From the NCBI GenBank assembly GCA_030844625.1, contig JAUUNJ010000208.1, positions 1 through 5,369 of the forward strand: a DNA stretch of 5,369 bases, given 5' to 3'. Position numbers and translations under genes: made by a program. Shown here one piece after another: positions 1 to 5,369 of this stretch. Positions within the stretch are counted from its first letter, which is position 1. Each line of letters opens with the position of its first letter. This DNA is from Roseburia sp. (lineage in GTDB: Bacteria > Bacillota > Clostridia > Lachnospirales > Lachnospiraceae). The notes beneath the pieces were generated by a model. That model made no database searches. It had not been told where the DNA came from and saw only the letters and a program-made list of their open reading frames with translations.

Positions 1-331
1 GTTCCGGTGTTTGCTCAGTTCGGATCATTAGATAATAGCCTTTTTCACGGAGCAGCTGCTCAAGGATGCCTATAAATTTAGAAAGAAAAGGATCTTCCAT
101 AAAATTGGAATCCTTCTTCGTTAATACATGATTTACAAAACCGATAACCTTTGAGGATCTGGAGACCAAAGATCTGGCGGACATGTTGGGAACATATCCC
201 AGTTCCTTAATGGCATCATTGATTTTTTGAATTGTCTGCTGGGAAACACGGCCGGTTTTTCCATTGATAACATTTGAAACCGTGGTAGCACTTACACCGG
301 TTGCCGAAGCAATATCTTTAATAGTAACCAT
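1..331 (-). CDS. LacI-family transcriptional regulator, N-terminal part (3' end outside window)
   Basis: A DNA-binding repressor of the LacI/GalR family, probably sugar-responsive. Only the first 110 residues are present; the frame is open to the window edge. It opens MVTIKDIASATGVSATTVSN, the classical LacI helix-turn-helix (about residues 4-23, recognition helix 14-23). Next come GRVS and a hinge-helix stretch around 48-57 (VPNMSARSLVS) with Leu55 at the position that in family members wedges into the central CpG of the operator. From about residue 61 (KVIGFV) the periplasmic-binding-protein-like effector domain begins. The ATG at 331-329 has GAAAGGA just upstream on the minus strand. The gene is divergent from pgmB with an 86-base gap, the usual layout for a local regulator of a sugar operon. 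The effector sugar cannot be told because the ligand domain is missing. Family assignment is near certain; the regulon is inferred. Confidence 0.95.
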   Translation of the reverse strand, partial: MVTIKDIASATGVSATTVSNVINGKTGRVSQQTIQKINDAIKELGYVPNMSARSLVSRSSKVIGFVNHVLTKKDSNFMEDPFLSKFIGILEQLLREKGYYLMIRTEQTPE

Positions 332-348
332 AAAATTATCCTTTCGTG

Positions 349-358
349 GTAAAACGTT
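349..358. promoter_or_regulatory. Candidate LacI-type operator between lacI and pgmB
   Basis: GTAAAACGTT contains the 6-base palindrome AACGTT (353-358) with the central CpG typical of LacI-family operators. It lies in the 86-base divergent gap, so one bound repressor could control both genes. It differs by one base from GTTAAACGTT at 5212-5221. It does not fit the CcpA cre consensus. I could not find a convincing -35/-10 pair for either gene here; TATATT at 372-377 is the best -10-like hexamer for pgmB but has no good -35 partner. Confidence 0.45.
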
Positions 359-406
359 CAATCTATAGAGATATATTAACACTTATTGTTGAAAAAGCAA
401 ATGAAA

Positions 407-412
407 AAGGAG
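407..412 (+). promoter_or_regulatory. Ribosome binding site that sets the pgmB start
   Basis: AAGGAG sits 5 bases before the ATG at 418. An in-frame GTG at 346 would add 24 residues, but it has no comparable site, would run through the candidate operator, and would put non-conserved sequence before the DxD motif that normally sits near the N-terminus of this family. Confidence 0.85.
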
Positions 413-417
413 AAAAA

Positions 418-1062
418 ATGCAGGGAGTAATATTTGACTTGGACGGAGTTCTGGTATCCACTGATGAATTACATTATCAGGCATGGAAACGTCTGGCAGA
501 GGAAATTGGAATAACGGATTTTAACAGAGAGGACAATGTGAGACAGAGAGGCGTGAGCAGAATGGCCTCCCTTGAAGTTGTACTGGAAAAAAGTGATAGA
601 CAGTATGGGGAACAGGAAAAAGAAGAACTGGCTGACAGAAAAAATGAATATTATAAGGAGATGCTTCAGTCCCTTGATGACAGCGCGGTTTTACCCGGTG
701 CCTTTGAAACCTTAAAAATGTTAAGAAAAGAGGGAATTCTGACGGCAGTGGGATCTGCCAGTAAAAATGCACCTTTAATACTTGAAAGAACAGGGCTTTT
801 ACCATGGATTGATAAAATAAGCTGTGGACTTGATGTGACAAAATCAAAACCTGATCCGGAAGTATTTTTAGTGGCTGCAAAAAAACTTGGACTTTCGCCG
901 GAGAAATGTCTGGTGGTTGAGGATGCAGCAGCAGGAATAGAAGCAGCAAAGGCTGGAGGAATGAAATCTCTGGGAGTAGGTCCTTTTCATGAGGAACTTG
1001 GTGCAGATTTCAATTCACGAACACTTGCAACAGTAAAAAATTGGAGGAAAATATTATGGTAG
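418..1062 (+). CDS. pgmB: Beta-phosphoglucomutase (HAD superfamily)
   Basis: A cytosolic enzyme that interconverts beta-D-glucose 1-phosphate and glucose 6-phosphate through a phospho-aspartate and a beta-glucose 1,6-bisphosphate intermediate. At 214 residues it matches the roughly 220-residue Lactococcus lactis enzyme. HAD motif I is FDLDGVL with nucleophile Asp7 and acid/base Asp9. His19 and the cap-domain GVSR (45-48, Arg48) are the substrate-discrimination features of beta-phosphoglucomutases. Motif II is SASKN (113-117), motif III is Lys144 in TKSKPDP, and motif IV is VVEDAAAG with Glu168/Asp169 for Mg2+. The whole sequence reads like the lactococcal protein, so a generic HAD phosphatase is unlikely. 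It is first in an operon, and its last codons overlap the next gene by 7 bases (ATGGTAG), which suggests translational coupling. Beta-glucose 1-phosphate normally comes from inverting disaccharide phosphorylases (GH65: maltose, kojibiose, nigerose, trehalose and others); none is encoded in this window. Confidence 0.93.
   Translation: MQGVIFDLDGVLVSTDELHYQAWKRLAEEIGITDFNREDNVRQRGVSRMASLEVVLEKSDRQYGEQEKEELADRKNEYYKEMLQSLDDSAVLPGAFETLKMLRKEGILTAVGSASKNAPLILERTGLLPWIDKISCGLDVTKSKPDPEVFLVAAKKLGLSPEKCLVVEDAAAGIEAAKAGGMKSLGVGPFHEELGADFNSRTLATVKNWRKILW
1043..1047 (+). promoter_or_regulatory. Ribosome binding site for the beta-helix glycosidase, inside pgmB
   Basis: GGAGG lies 8 bases before the ATG at 1056. 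The in-frame TTG at 1041 immediately precedes and overlaps the region of this site, so it cannot be the real start; the ATG at 1056 is chosen. Confidence 0.88.
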
Positions 1063-2702
1063 AAAAAGAGAAGAAAACCAATGTGGCTGCAAATGAAGAG
1101 TCAAAGAAAACCAATGGTTCTGATGCAAAAAATAACGGAAAACGCATTGGAGGAAGATGGGGCTTTATTATTGGCTGTGTTTTGATTTATCTGCTGGCAG
1201 TAGGAATTATTTATTCAGCGATACAACTTCCGGGTACGATTGGTAAAATAGCAGATAAGAGTGCCATCAGTAAGACAAAAGTAGTTCTCTATGAAGGACC
1301 AAAATCATTGGCGGATGCCACAGACGAAGATTTGGCGAATGTGCCTGAAAATGAGAGAGACATCACTTTAAAGCATTGTGTGGATACAGTAGTTAAGGTT
1401 AACGGACAGGAAAGCTATGTATATGACACGAACGTCAATAATACCCACACATGGAGAACGGATTACTATCCAACGCAGGAACGTACACCGATTACATATT
1501 TTGATTTTGACGGAACTGTGGAGATAACGGTTCAGGTAAAAAATATAGATATTGAAGCTGTTAATATCAGACCGTTAAGCTATGATATTAAGCCGGAAAT
1601 TGACGTAAAAAATCATACAGTTACATTCCGTATCAAGAAACCGGATACATACACCGTTGAATTTAATAACAACGTAAAAAGGGCGGTACATATTTTTGCA
1701 AATGAAATTGAGGAAGATGTGCCGGATCCGGATGATAAAAATGTGCTTTATGTAGGACCGGGAGAGTGGAACATTGAAAATATTGTATTGCAGGATGGAC
1801 AGACTCTTTATATTTCCGGTGGGGCAGTTATTCACGGTATTGTAAATGCCAATTTTGCAACAAATGTGAAGGTTTGCGGACGAGGAATTATTGATGGCTC
1901 AACATTCCGGGGCTGGAAGGGAAGAACAGCAAGAATTCCTCTGAAATTTGATAATTGTACCAATTTTACTGTTGAAGGGGTCACGGTGCTGAATGCCAAT
2001 GCATGGGGCTTTCAGGCATATGATACAATCGGTGGTAAGATAGACGGTCTTAAAATGATAACAGCCAGACCAAATGGTGATGGTATCTCACTGCAGTCCT
2101 GTAAGAGTATTAAGGTAGAAAACAGTTTTATCCGTACATGGGATGACTCTCTTGTAGTAAAGAATTATGATGCAAACAGTACTACCATAAGATTTAAAAA
2201 TATACAGATTTGGACTGATCTTGCCCAGTCAATGGAAATTGGTTATGAGACAAATAAAGGTAAAAAAGAAAATTCCATTATTGAGGATATTTCATTTGAA
2301 AATATAACAATACTTCATAATTTCCACAAGCCGGTGCTTTCCATTCATAATGCAGATGATGCAGCAATTTCCGATATTTCTTACAAGAATATTGTAGTGG
2401 AAGATGCAAGTATGGGACAGGGTGATGGTACACAGCAGTTAATTGATCTTAAAGTTTTACAGAGCCCTACATGGTCAGCAACACAGGAAAGAGGAACGAT
2501 TAAGAACGTTACAATTGACGGATTTAAAGTGCTTTATGGTAATGACTTTATTCCATCAGCCATTGAAGGATATGACGAAGAACATAATATCGATGGTGTT
2601 ACAATCAAAGGGCTCAATATTAAGGGGAAAGATATAAAATCCTTTGAAGATGGAGGATTCAGTATCGATACTCTTTCAACGGCAAATCTGGAAATAAAGT
2701 AG
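1056..2702 (+). CDS. Membrane-anchored right-handed beta-helix glycoside hydrolase, GH28/GH49-like
   Basis: Predicted surface polysaccharide hydrolase, 548 residues. A charged cytoplasmic tail (1-33) with KKTN repeated is followed by one membrane segment (about 34-57, GFIIGCVLIYLLAVGIIYSA) and a linker. A beta-sandwich-like domain (about 105-215) has YFDFDGTVEITVQV, IRPLSYDIKP and HIFANEIE, the front module I associate with bacterial GH28/GH49-like enzymes. The beta-helix starts near 230 (VLYVGPGEWNI, QTLYISGGAVIHG) and runs to about 525 with repeating short strands such as FDNCTNFTVEGVTV and FENITIL. Acidic residues are NGDG (Asp342) and WDDS (Asp363/Asp364); the 21/22 spacing equals that of the catalytic aspartates of GH28 polygalacturonases. 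The GH28 GHG histidine and RIK motif are absent; the corresponding area reads QSMEIGYE. The substrate is therefore not pectin by default; GH49-type alpha-glucan cleavage is an alternative. No C-terminal sorting motif is present. It overlaps pgmB and is followed after 11 bases by the discoidin protein. Confidence 0.8.
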   Translation: MVEKEKKTNVAANEESKKTNGSDAKNNGKRIGGRWGFIIGCVLIYLLAVGIIYSAIQLPGTIGKIADKSAISKTKVVLYEGPKSLADATDEDLANVPENERDITLKHCVDTVVKVNGQESYVYDTNVNNTHTWRTDYYPTQERTPITYFDFDGTVEITVQVKNIDIEAVNIRPLSYDIKPEIDVKNHTVTFRIKKPDTYTVEFNNNVKRAVHIFANEIEEDVPDPDDKNVLYVGPGEWNIENIVLQDGQTLYISGGAVIHGIVNANFATNVKVCGRGIIDGSTFRGWKGRTARIPLKFDNCTNFTVEGVTVLNANAWGFQAYDTIGGKIDGLKMITARPNGDGISLQSCKSIKVENSFIRTWDDSLVVKNYDANSTTIRFKNIQIWTDLAQSMEIGYETNKGKKENSIIEDISFENITILHNFHKPVLSIHNADDAAISDISYKNIVVEDASMGQGDGTQQLIDLKVLQSPTWSATQERGTIKNVTIDGFKVLYGNDFIPSAIEGYDEEHNIDGVTIKGLNIKGKDIKSFEDGGFSIDTLSTANLEIK

Positions 2703-2713
2703 GAGGTTAGATT

Positions 2714-3346
2714 ATGAAGAAAAAAGGGTTAATTATAATAGCGGTACTGGCAGTATTGCTTGTCATAATGCAGATATTGGTTAATGTAGGAAAATCTCCG
2801 GCTAAGATGTCAGATAAGAATCTTACGGTTGTAACGGCACCGGATCAGGACGAAGCGATGGAAAATGAGCAGTTTAAGGTTGAGGAGTACAAGTCGCCTG
2901 AAATAAAGGGAACAAATGTTGCTATTGGTGCAATTGCCAGTGATAACGGATATACAGATGTTTATCCGGCATCCCAGGCGGTAGATGGCAGAAGAGAGTC
3001 ATCATCTTACTGGGAAGGTCCTTCAGACAAGGATGAAAGCATTCTTACCGTAAATTTAAAGAAAGCATATAATATTCACACCATAAGAATTGGTCTCAAT
3101 CCGGATTCCCTTTGGGGACCAAGAACACAGACACTGTCAGTAAGTGTCAGTGAAGATGGGAAAAAGTATACAGAATTAGTTCCGTCAAAGGATTATGATT
3201 TTGATCCAAATACCGGAAATGAAATTATACTGAACGATTTCAAGGAAGTTAAGGCACAGTATGTCAAAGTAACAATAACAAAGAATACAGGAGCCAAAGG
3301 CGGGCAAATTGCAGAACTTGAAGTTTATTCCAATGATAAAAAATAA
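2714..3346 (+). CDS. Membrane-anchored discoidin (F5/8 type C, CBM32-like) carbohydrate-binding protein
   Basis: Predicted surface glycan-binding protein, 210 residues, with no catalytic domain. MKKK is followed by a single hydrophobic anchor (about 5-25) with no lipobox cysteine, then a polar linker (26-66). One discoidin domain (about 68-206) has NVAIGAIASD, QAVDG (89-92), SSSYWEG around Trp100, TVNLKKAYNIHTIRIGL, WGPRTQTLSVSVSEDG (134-149), YDFDP, and the closing QYVKVTITKNTG and IAELEVY. The VDG and SYW elements are those that shape the calcium and ligand sites in this fold. The WGxRTQTLSV signature resembles discoidin modules I recall from bacterial alpha-glucan-degrading enzymes, but that link is from memory. 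AGGAGG at 2701-2706 overlaps the upstream stop codon and gives a 7-base spacing. It is last in the operon, before the hairpin terminator, and presumably acts alongside the upstream glycosidase as a separately tethered binding module. Confidence 0.85.
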   Translation: MKKKGLIIIAVLAVLLVIMQILVNVGKSPAKMSDKNLTVVTAPDQDEAMENEQFKVEEYKSPEIKGTNVAIGAIASDNGYTDVYPASQAVDGRRESSSYWEGPSDKDESILTVNLKKAYNIHTIRIGLNPDSLWGPRTQTLSVSVSEDGKKYTELVPSKDYDFDPNTGNEIILNDFKEVKAQYVKVTITKNTGAKGGQIAELEVYSNDKK

Positions 3347-3374
3347 AGAAATAAAAGACAGATAATATCCGTAG

Positions 3375-3425
3375 AAAAGGAGTATCATCAGGGAACGATG
3401 GAAGCGTTCCGATGATACTCCTTTT
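3375..3425. terminator. Long hairpin, likely bidirectional Rho-independent terminator
   Basis: A perfect 15-base outer stem, AAAAGGAGTATCATC (3375-3389) against GATGATACTCCTTTT (3411-3425), continues as a 6-base inner stem GGAACG/CGTTCC (3392-3397 with 3405-3410) after a 2-base bulge; the loop is 7 bases (3398-3404). Each side ends in four Ts. It lies 28 bases after the discoidin gene stop and 29 bases from the stop of the convergent sortase gene, so it can serve both. The T tracts are short and are part of the stem. Confidence 0.85.
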
Positions 3426-3454
3426 ACATCATGCGAGAAAGAAAAATCCTTATT

Positions 3455-4969
3455 TTAATATTTTACCAGTTTAGATTTTGCAGAAATCCCTGCCCTTTCA
3501 AGCAGTTTAGAATATTTATTAAAATCCTTTTTTGCAAGTTTAAACTTTGCTTTCGGATCAATAAATTTAAAAGCTTTATCTTCTATATTTTCCAATTGCA
3601 AAGAACGAATCTTAATTTTTTTTAAGTTTTCCAATCGATAAAATGCTTTTGAACCAATGTTTTTTACGGAATCTCCTATGATGACATATTCCAGATTACA
3701 GCATGATGTAAAGGTTTTCGATTCAATTGATTCAACTTTGTTGCCAATTTTTAATTCTTTCAGTTTGGTCATACCCACAAAAGCATCCTTTGAAATTTCA
3801 GTCACATCAAAAGTTCTCTGATTTATTTTGACTGTGGAAGGTACAAACAGATAATCTGATTTCTTGTTGGTATTACCCAGATATTTTAGCGTTGCAGGAG
3901 AAGTAATCTGGTAACGGTCCTTATCTACAGTAATTATTTTTCCTACAGATGGCTCAATCTGAAGTTTGCCGTCATACCAGTCAATTTCATCAAAGGACAT
4001 TGCATCATCGAAGGTAGTTGTAATCGGTGCTATGCCACCATAATGTGAATACCAGTTATTAGGATATAAAACATTATTTTTCACAAAAGCTTTATCCACC
4101 TCAACGTCTGCCGATTCTCCTTTTCGAATCCTTCTGGCAACAACTACAGTTCTGTAATTGTCCACTTCATAGGAACATGTGGACAACATAATCAGCCGGT
4201 CTTTCTCGTTAACATCCACAGGGCATTTGTACAGAGAACGCATTTCAATCTGATATATAAAGTTTAAAAATTCATCATCATTTTCGAAAGAACTCTGTCT
4301 GTAGTTGAAACCACCATTTTTAGAAAGGGTGCCGGAAACCCTCATATAGGAGATAATTTTCCATTGAGAATTCTTATAAATGGAATCAAAAGTAATTACC
4401 GGATGTTCTTTGTAAAAATTAAGATCCTTATATTTCGGAAGTTCGTAAAACATCATATGCGTTGACTCCATGTTATGTCCGTGAATAACAATATTCTTGG
4501 AAGGAGATTTTACATTGCAGTTTCCATCTATATACAAACTGCCGTTTTTATCTTTGGTTCCTTCAAAATCATGGTTCAGATAGAAGTCGCCTCCGTTATA
4601 GTCTTGAAGAACGGGATAATCTATTTTGGTGCCGGGAATATTCAGCCATCCTTTAATATCACTATTATATTCAAGAAGTTTGGAGAATTTCAATAGGATG
4701 CCTCTGGAGTCTTTTGCGTTATTCTTATAGGATGTATCCAGAGTGTATGATCTTGTCTCTGTTTCAGCTTCTTTGGATGATGAAAGTTCCATATCACCTG
4801 TACTGCTGGCGGCTTCATAGTAAATGTTTCTGTATTTTTCGTTTACCTTACTGGAATAGTGGGGCTGTATAACCAGATAATAGAGCAGAAAGCCTGAGCA
4901 CCCGACAAAAAGCAATATAGAAAAAATAAGTAGAAATTTTCTAATCTGTTTTCTTTTTTGTATGTTCAT
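3455..4969 (-). CDS. Class B sortase with C-terminal BspA-like leucine-rich repeat domain
   Basis: A membrane-anchored cysteine transpeptidase expected to attach secreted proteins to the cell wall or to each other; 504 residues, about twice the usual sortase length. Lys/Arg-rich N-terminus, then one membrane segment (about 12-34) and a Ser/Glu-rich linker (to about 90). The sortase domain (about 91-282) begins LLEYNSDIKGWLNIPGTKIDYPV, typical of class B. Catalytic residues are His165 in IHGHNM, Cys265 in LSTCSYE and Arg273 in NYRTVVVARR. The class B insert between His and Cys is present (SYMRVSG, ENDDEFLNFIYQIEMRS). After an uncharacterised stretch (283-385) come about four LRR_5/BspA-type repeats of about 23 residues (389-411, 412-434, 435-458, 459 onward; IxSKAFxxLxxLKxIxI pattern), ending in the common FNKYSKLLERAG cap. 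The ATG is preceded by GAGG with 7-base spacing. No sortase substrate or pilin gene is complete in this window. The family is certain; the repeat tail's role is unknown, possibly substrate docking or adhesion. Confidence 0.92.
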   Translation of the reverse strand: MNIQKRKQIRKFLLIFSILLFVGCSGFLLYYLVIQPHYSSKVNEKYRNIYYEAASSTGDMELSSSKEAETETRSYTLDTSYKNNAKDSRGILLKFSKLLEYNSDIKGWLNIPGTKIDYPVLQDYNGGDFYLNHDFEGTKDKNGSLYIDGNCNVKSPSKNIVIHGHNMESTHMMFYELPKYKDLNFYKEHPVITFDSIYKNSQWKIISYMRVSGTLSKNGGFNYRQSSFENDDEFLNFIYQIEMRSLYKCPVDVNEKDRLIMLSTCSYEVDNYRTVVVARRIRKGESADVEVDKAFVKNNVLYPNNWYSHYGGIAPITTTFDDAMSFDEIDWYDGKLQIEPSVGKIITVDKDRYQITSPATLKYLGNTNKKSDYLFVPSTVKINQRTFDVTEISKDAFVGMTKLKELKIGNKVESIESKTFTSCCNLEYVIIGDSVKNIGSKAFYRLENLKKIKIRSLQLENIEDKAFKFIDPKAKFKLAKKDFNKYSKLLERAGISAKSKLVKY

Positions 4970-5036
4970 TGAAAAACCTCATTGCCATTAAATTTATAAA
5001 AAACTATGTATTAAAGTACTTATAAGGCATACTGAG

Positions 5037-5065
5037 ATTATAGAGTGTAATAGTAGTTTTTGCAA
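5037..5065 (-). promoter_or_regulatory. Sigma-A-type promoter of the sortase gene
   Basis: On the minus strand TTGCAA (5065-5060) and a perfect TATAAT (5042-5037) are separated by 17 bases. Transcription would start near 5030, giving a leader of about 60 bases in which nothing beyond the ribosome binding site (cctc at 4977-4980 on the plus strand) was recognised. Confidence 0.7.
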
Positions 5066-5102
5066 TAAAATATGAATATAATAATCAAAAAAAACAGATT
5101 TC

Positions 5103-5112
5103 AAAACGTTTT
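5103..5112. promoter_or_regulatory. AAAACGTTTT palindrome, candidate upstream operator
   Basis: A perfect 10-base palindrome with a central CpG, of LacI-family operator type. It lies about 38 bases upstream of the sortase -35 and 60 bases upstream of the rightward -35. Its centre is 104 bases, close to ten helical turns, from the centre of the 5205-5218 palindrome, so it could act as an auxiliary looping site. The surrounding AT-rich bases show no other element. Confidence 0.4.
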
Positions 5113-5172
5113 TTTGTGCAACTTGTATAAAAAATAAATATATTTTTAGTGAAAACTAAGAGTGCAAACAGA

Positions 5173-5202
5173 TTGACAAATAACATAGCACCATGTTAAA
5201 CT
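5173..5202 (+). promoter_or_regulatory. Promoter of the secreted-protein gene at 5287
   Basis: A perfect -35 TTGACA (5173-5178) is followed after 18 bases by TAAACT (5197-5202), a 4/6 match to TATAAT, preceded by TG at 5194-5195 as in an extended -10. The expected start near 5209 falls inside the operator-like palindrome at 5205-5218. The leader would be about 78 bases. Confidence 0.65.
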
Positions 5203-5235
5203 TAGTTTAACGTTAAACGTTAAACCTAAACGTTT
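5195..5235. promoter_or_regulatory. Cluster of GTTAAAC/AACGTT operator-like units over the transcription start
   Basis: The heptamer GTTAAAC occurs four times in 31 bases: forward at 5195-5201, inverted at 5205-5211, forward at 5212-5218 and forward at 5219-5225. Units two and three form the perfect 14-base palindrome GTTTAACGTTAAAC (5205-5218). Units three and four form a direct repeat with a second AACGTT core (5216-5221). A further palindrome, AAACGTTT (5228-5235), is centred 20 bases, about two turns, from the first. The first unit overlaps the -10. This placement points to repression, most simply by a LacI-family protein. Confidence 0.7.
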
Positions 5236-5286
5236 TTGAGAAACGGAAATTAAAGTGATTATTTTAAAGAAAGGCGAGGTGTTAAA

Positions 5287-5369
5287 ATGAAGAAGAAACT
5301 TAAAAGCGCAATAGCACTTATCGGTGCACTGGTATTGACTTTCAGTATGAGTTCGTTTGTATTTGCAGC
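5287..5369 (+). CDS. Secreted protein, N-terminal signal peptide only (3' end outside window)
   Basis: Only 27 full codons and the first two bases of the next are present. They form a clean Sec signal peptide: MKKKLK, a hydrophobic core (about 7-19) and a VFA-A type signal peptidase I site after residue 27. There is no lipobox cysteine, so it is not a lipoprotein such as a typical sugar-binding protein. GAGG at 5276-5279 lies 7 bases before the ATG. The mature protein is not visible, so no function can be given. The strong promoter with tightly placed operators fits an inducible exported protein, for example a glycan-active enzyme, and the neighbouring sortase makes a wall-anchored protein possible; both are inference. 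Confidence 0.8.
   Translation, partial: MKKKLKSAIALIGALVLTFSMSSFVFA

Noticed and set aside
345..362. CcpA cre site in the lacI-pgmB gap
   Set aside because: The AACGTT core lacks the flanking TG and CA of the cre consensus; a local LacI-type operator fits better.
346..417. GTG start at 346 extending pgmB by 24 residues
   Set aside because: The ATG at 418 has a good ribosome binding site and places the DxD motif where the family has it; the extension crosses the candidate operator.
521..949. 142-codon open frame on the minus strand inside pgmB
   Set aside because: Antiparallel shadow of a confidently assigned gene; low-complexity Leu/Pro/His-rich translation with no family resemblance.
1041..1055. 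TTG start at 1041 for the beta-helix hydrolase
   Set aside because: These codons are the ribosome binding site of the ATG at 1056.
2640..3346. The hydrolase and discoidin protein as substrates of the neighbouring sortase
   Set aside because: Both end without an LPxTG-like motif, hydrophobic segment or basic tail (ends NLEIK and YSNDKK) and already have N-terminal anchors.
4885..4910. Possible lipobox (LFVGC, Cys24) in the sortase
   Set aside because: The hydrophobic stretch continues well past the cysteine (SGFLLYYLVI), which fits an uncleaved membrane anchor, the normal arrangement for class B sortases.

Overview
The window looks like an AT-rich chromosomal stretch from a Gram-positive anaerobe, most likely a gut Lachnospiraceae or other Clostridia member. 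This rests on strong AGGAGG-type ribosome binding sites, Lys/Ile-rich proteins, membrane-anchored surface enzymes, a class B sortase, and a BspA-like leucine-rich repeat tail of a kind common in that family. The genus cannot be fixed from the sequence alone.

Left part (1-3425): the 5' part of a LacI-family repressor gene runs leftward off the window edge. It is divergent from a tight three-gene rightward operon. That operon encodes a cytosolic beta-phosphoglucomutase (pgmB, true start 418), a membrane-anchored right-handed beta-helix glycosidase of the GH28/GH49 type (start 1056, overlapping pgmB by 7 bases), and a membrane-anchored protein whose ectodomain is a single discoidin (F5/8 type C) carbohydrate-binding module. 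A long near-perfect hairpin closes the operon. The arrangement suggests surface breakdown of a glycan by a tethered enzyme and a separately tethered binding module. Inside the cell, beta-phosphoglucomutase would convert beta-glucose 1-phosphate from a disaccharide phosphorylase encoded elsewhere. An alpha-glucan is a reasonable guess for the substrate but is inference.

Right part (3426-5369): a leftward gene, convergent with the operon, encodes a class B sortase with all three catalytic residues and an unusual C-terminal leucine-rich repeat domain. It has a good promoter (TTGCAA-17-TATAAT). The 317-base gap between it and the next gene holds that promoter, a 10-base palindrome AAAACGTTTT, a rightward promoter (TTGACA, extended -10), and a dense cluster of GTTAAAC/AACGTT operator-like units over the predicted transcription start. 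The rightward gene at 5287 is cut off after its signal peptide. Its operators resemble the single site between lacI and pgmB (GTTAAACGTT against GTAAAACGTT), so the partial LacI protein may control both loci.

No tRNA, rRNA, CRISPR array, insertion sequence or attachment site was seen.
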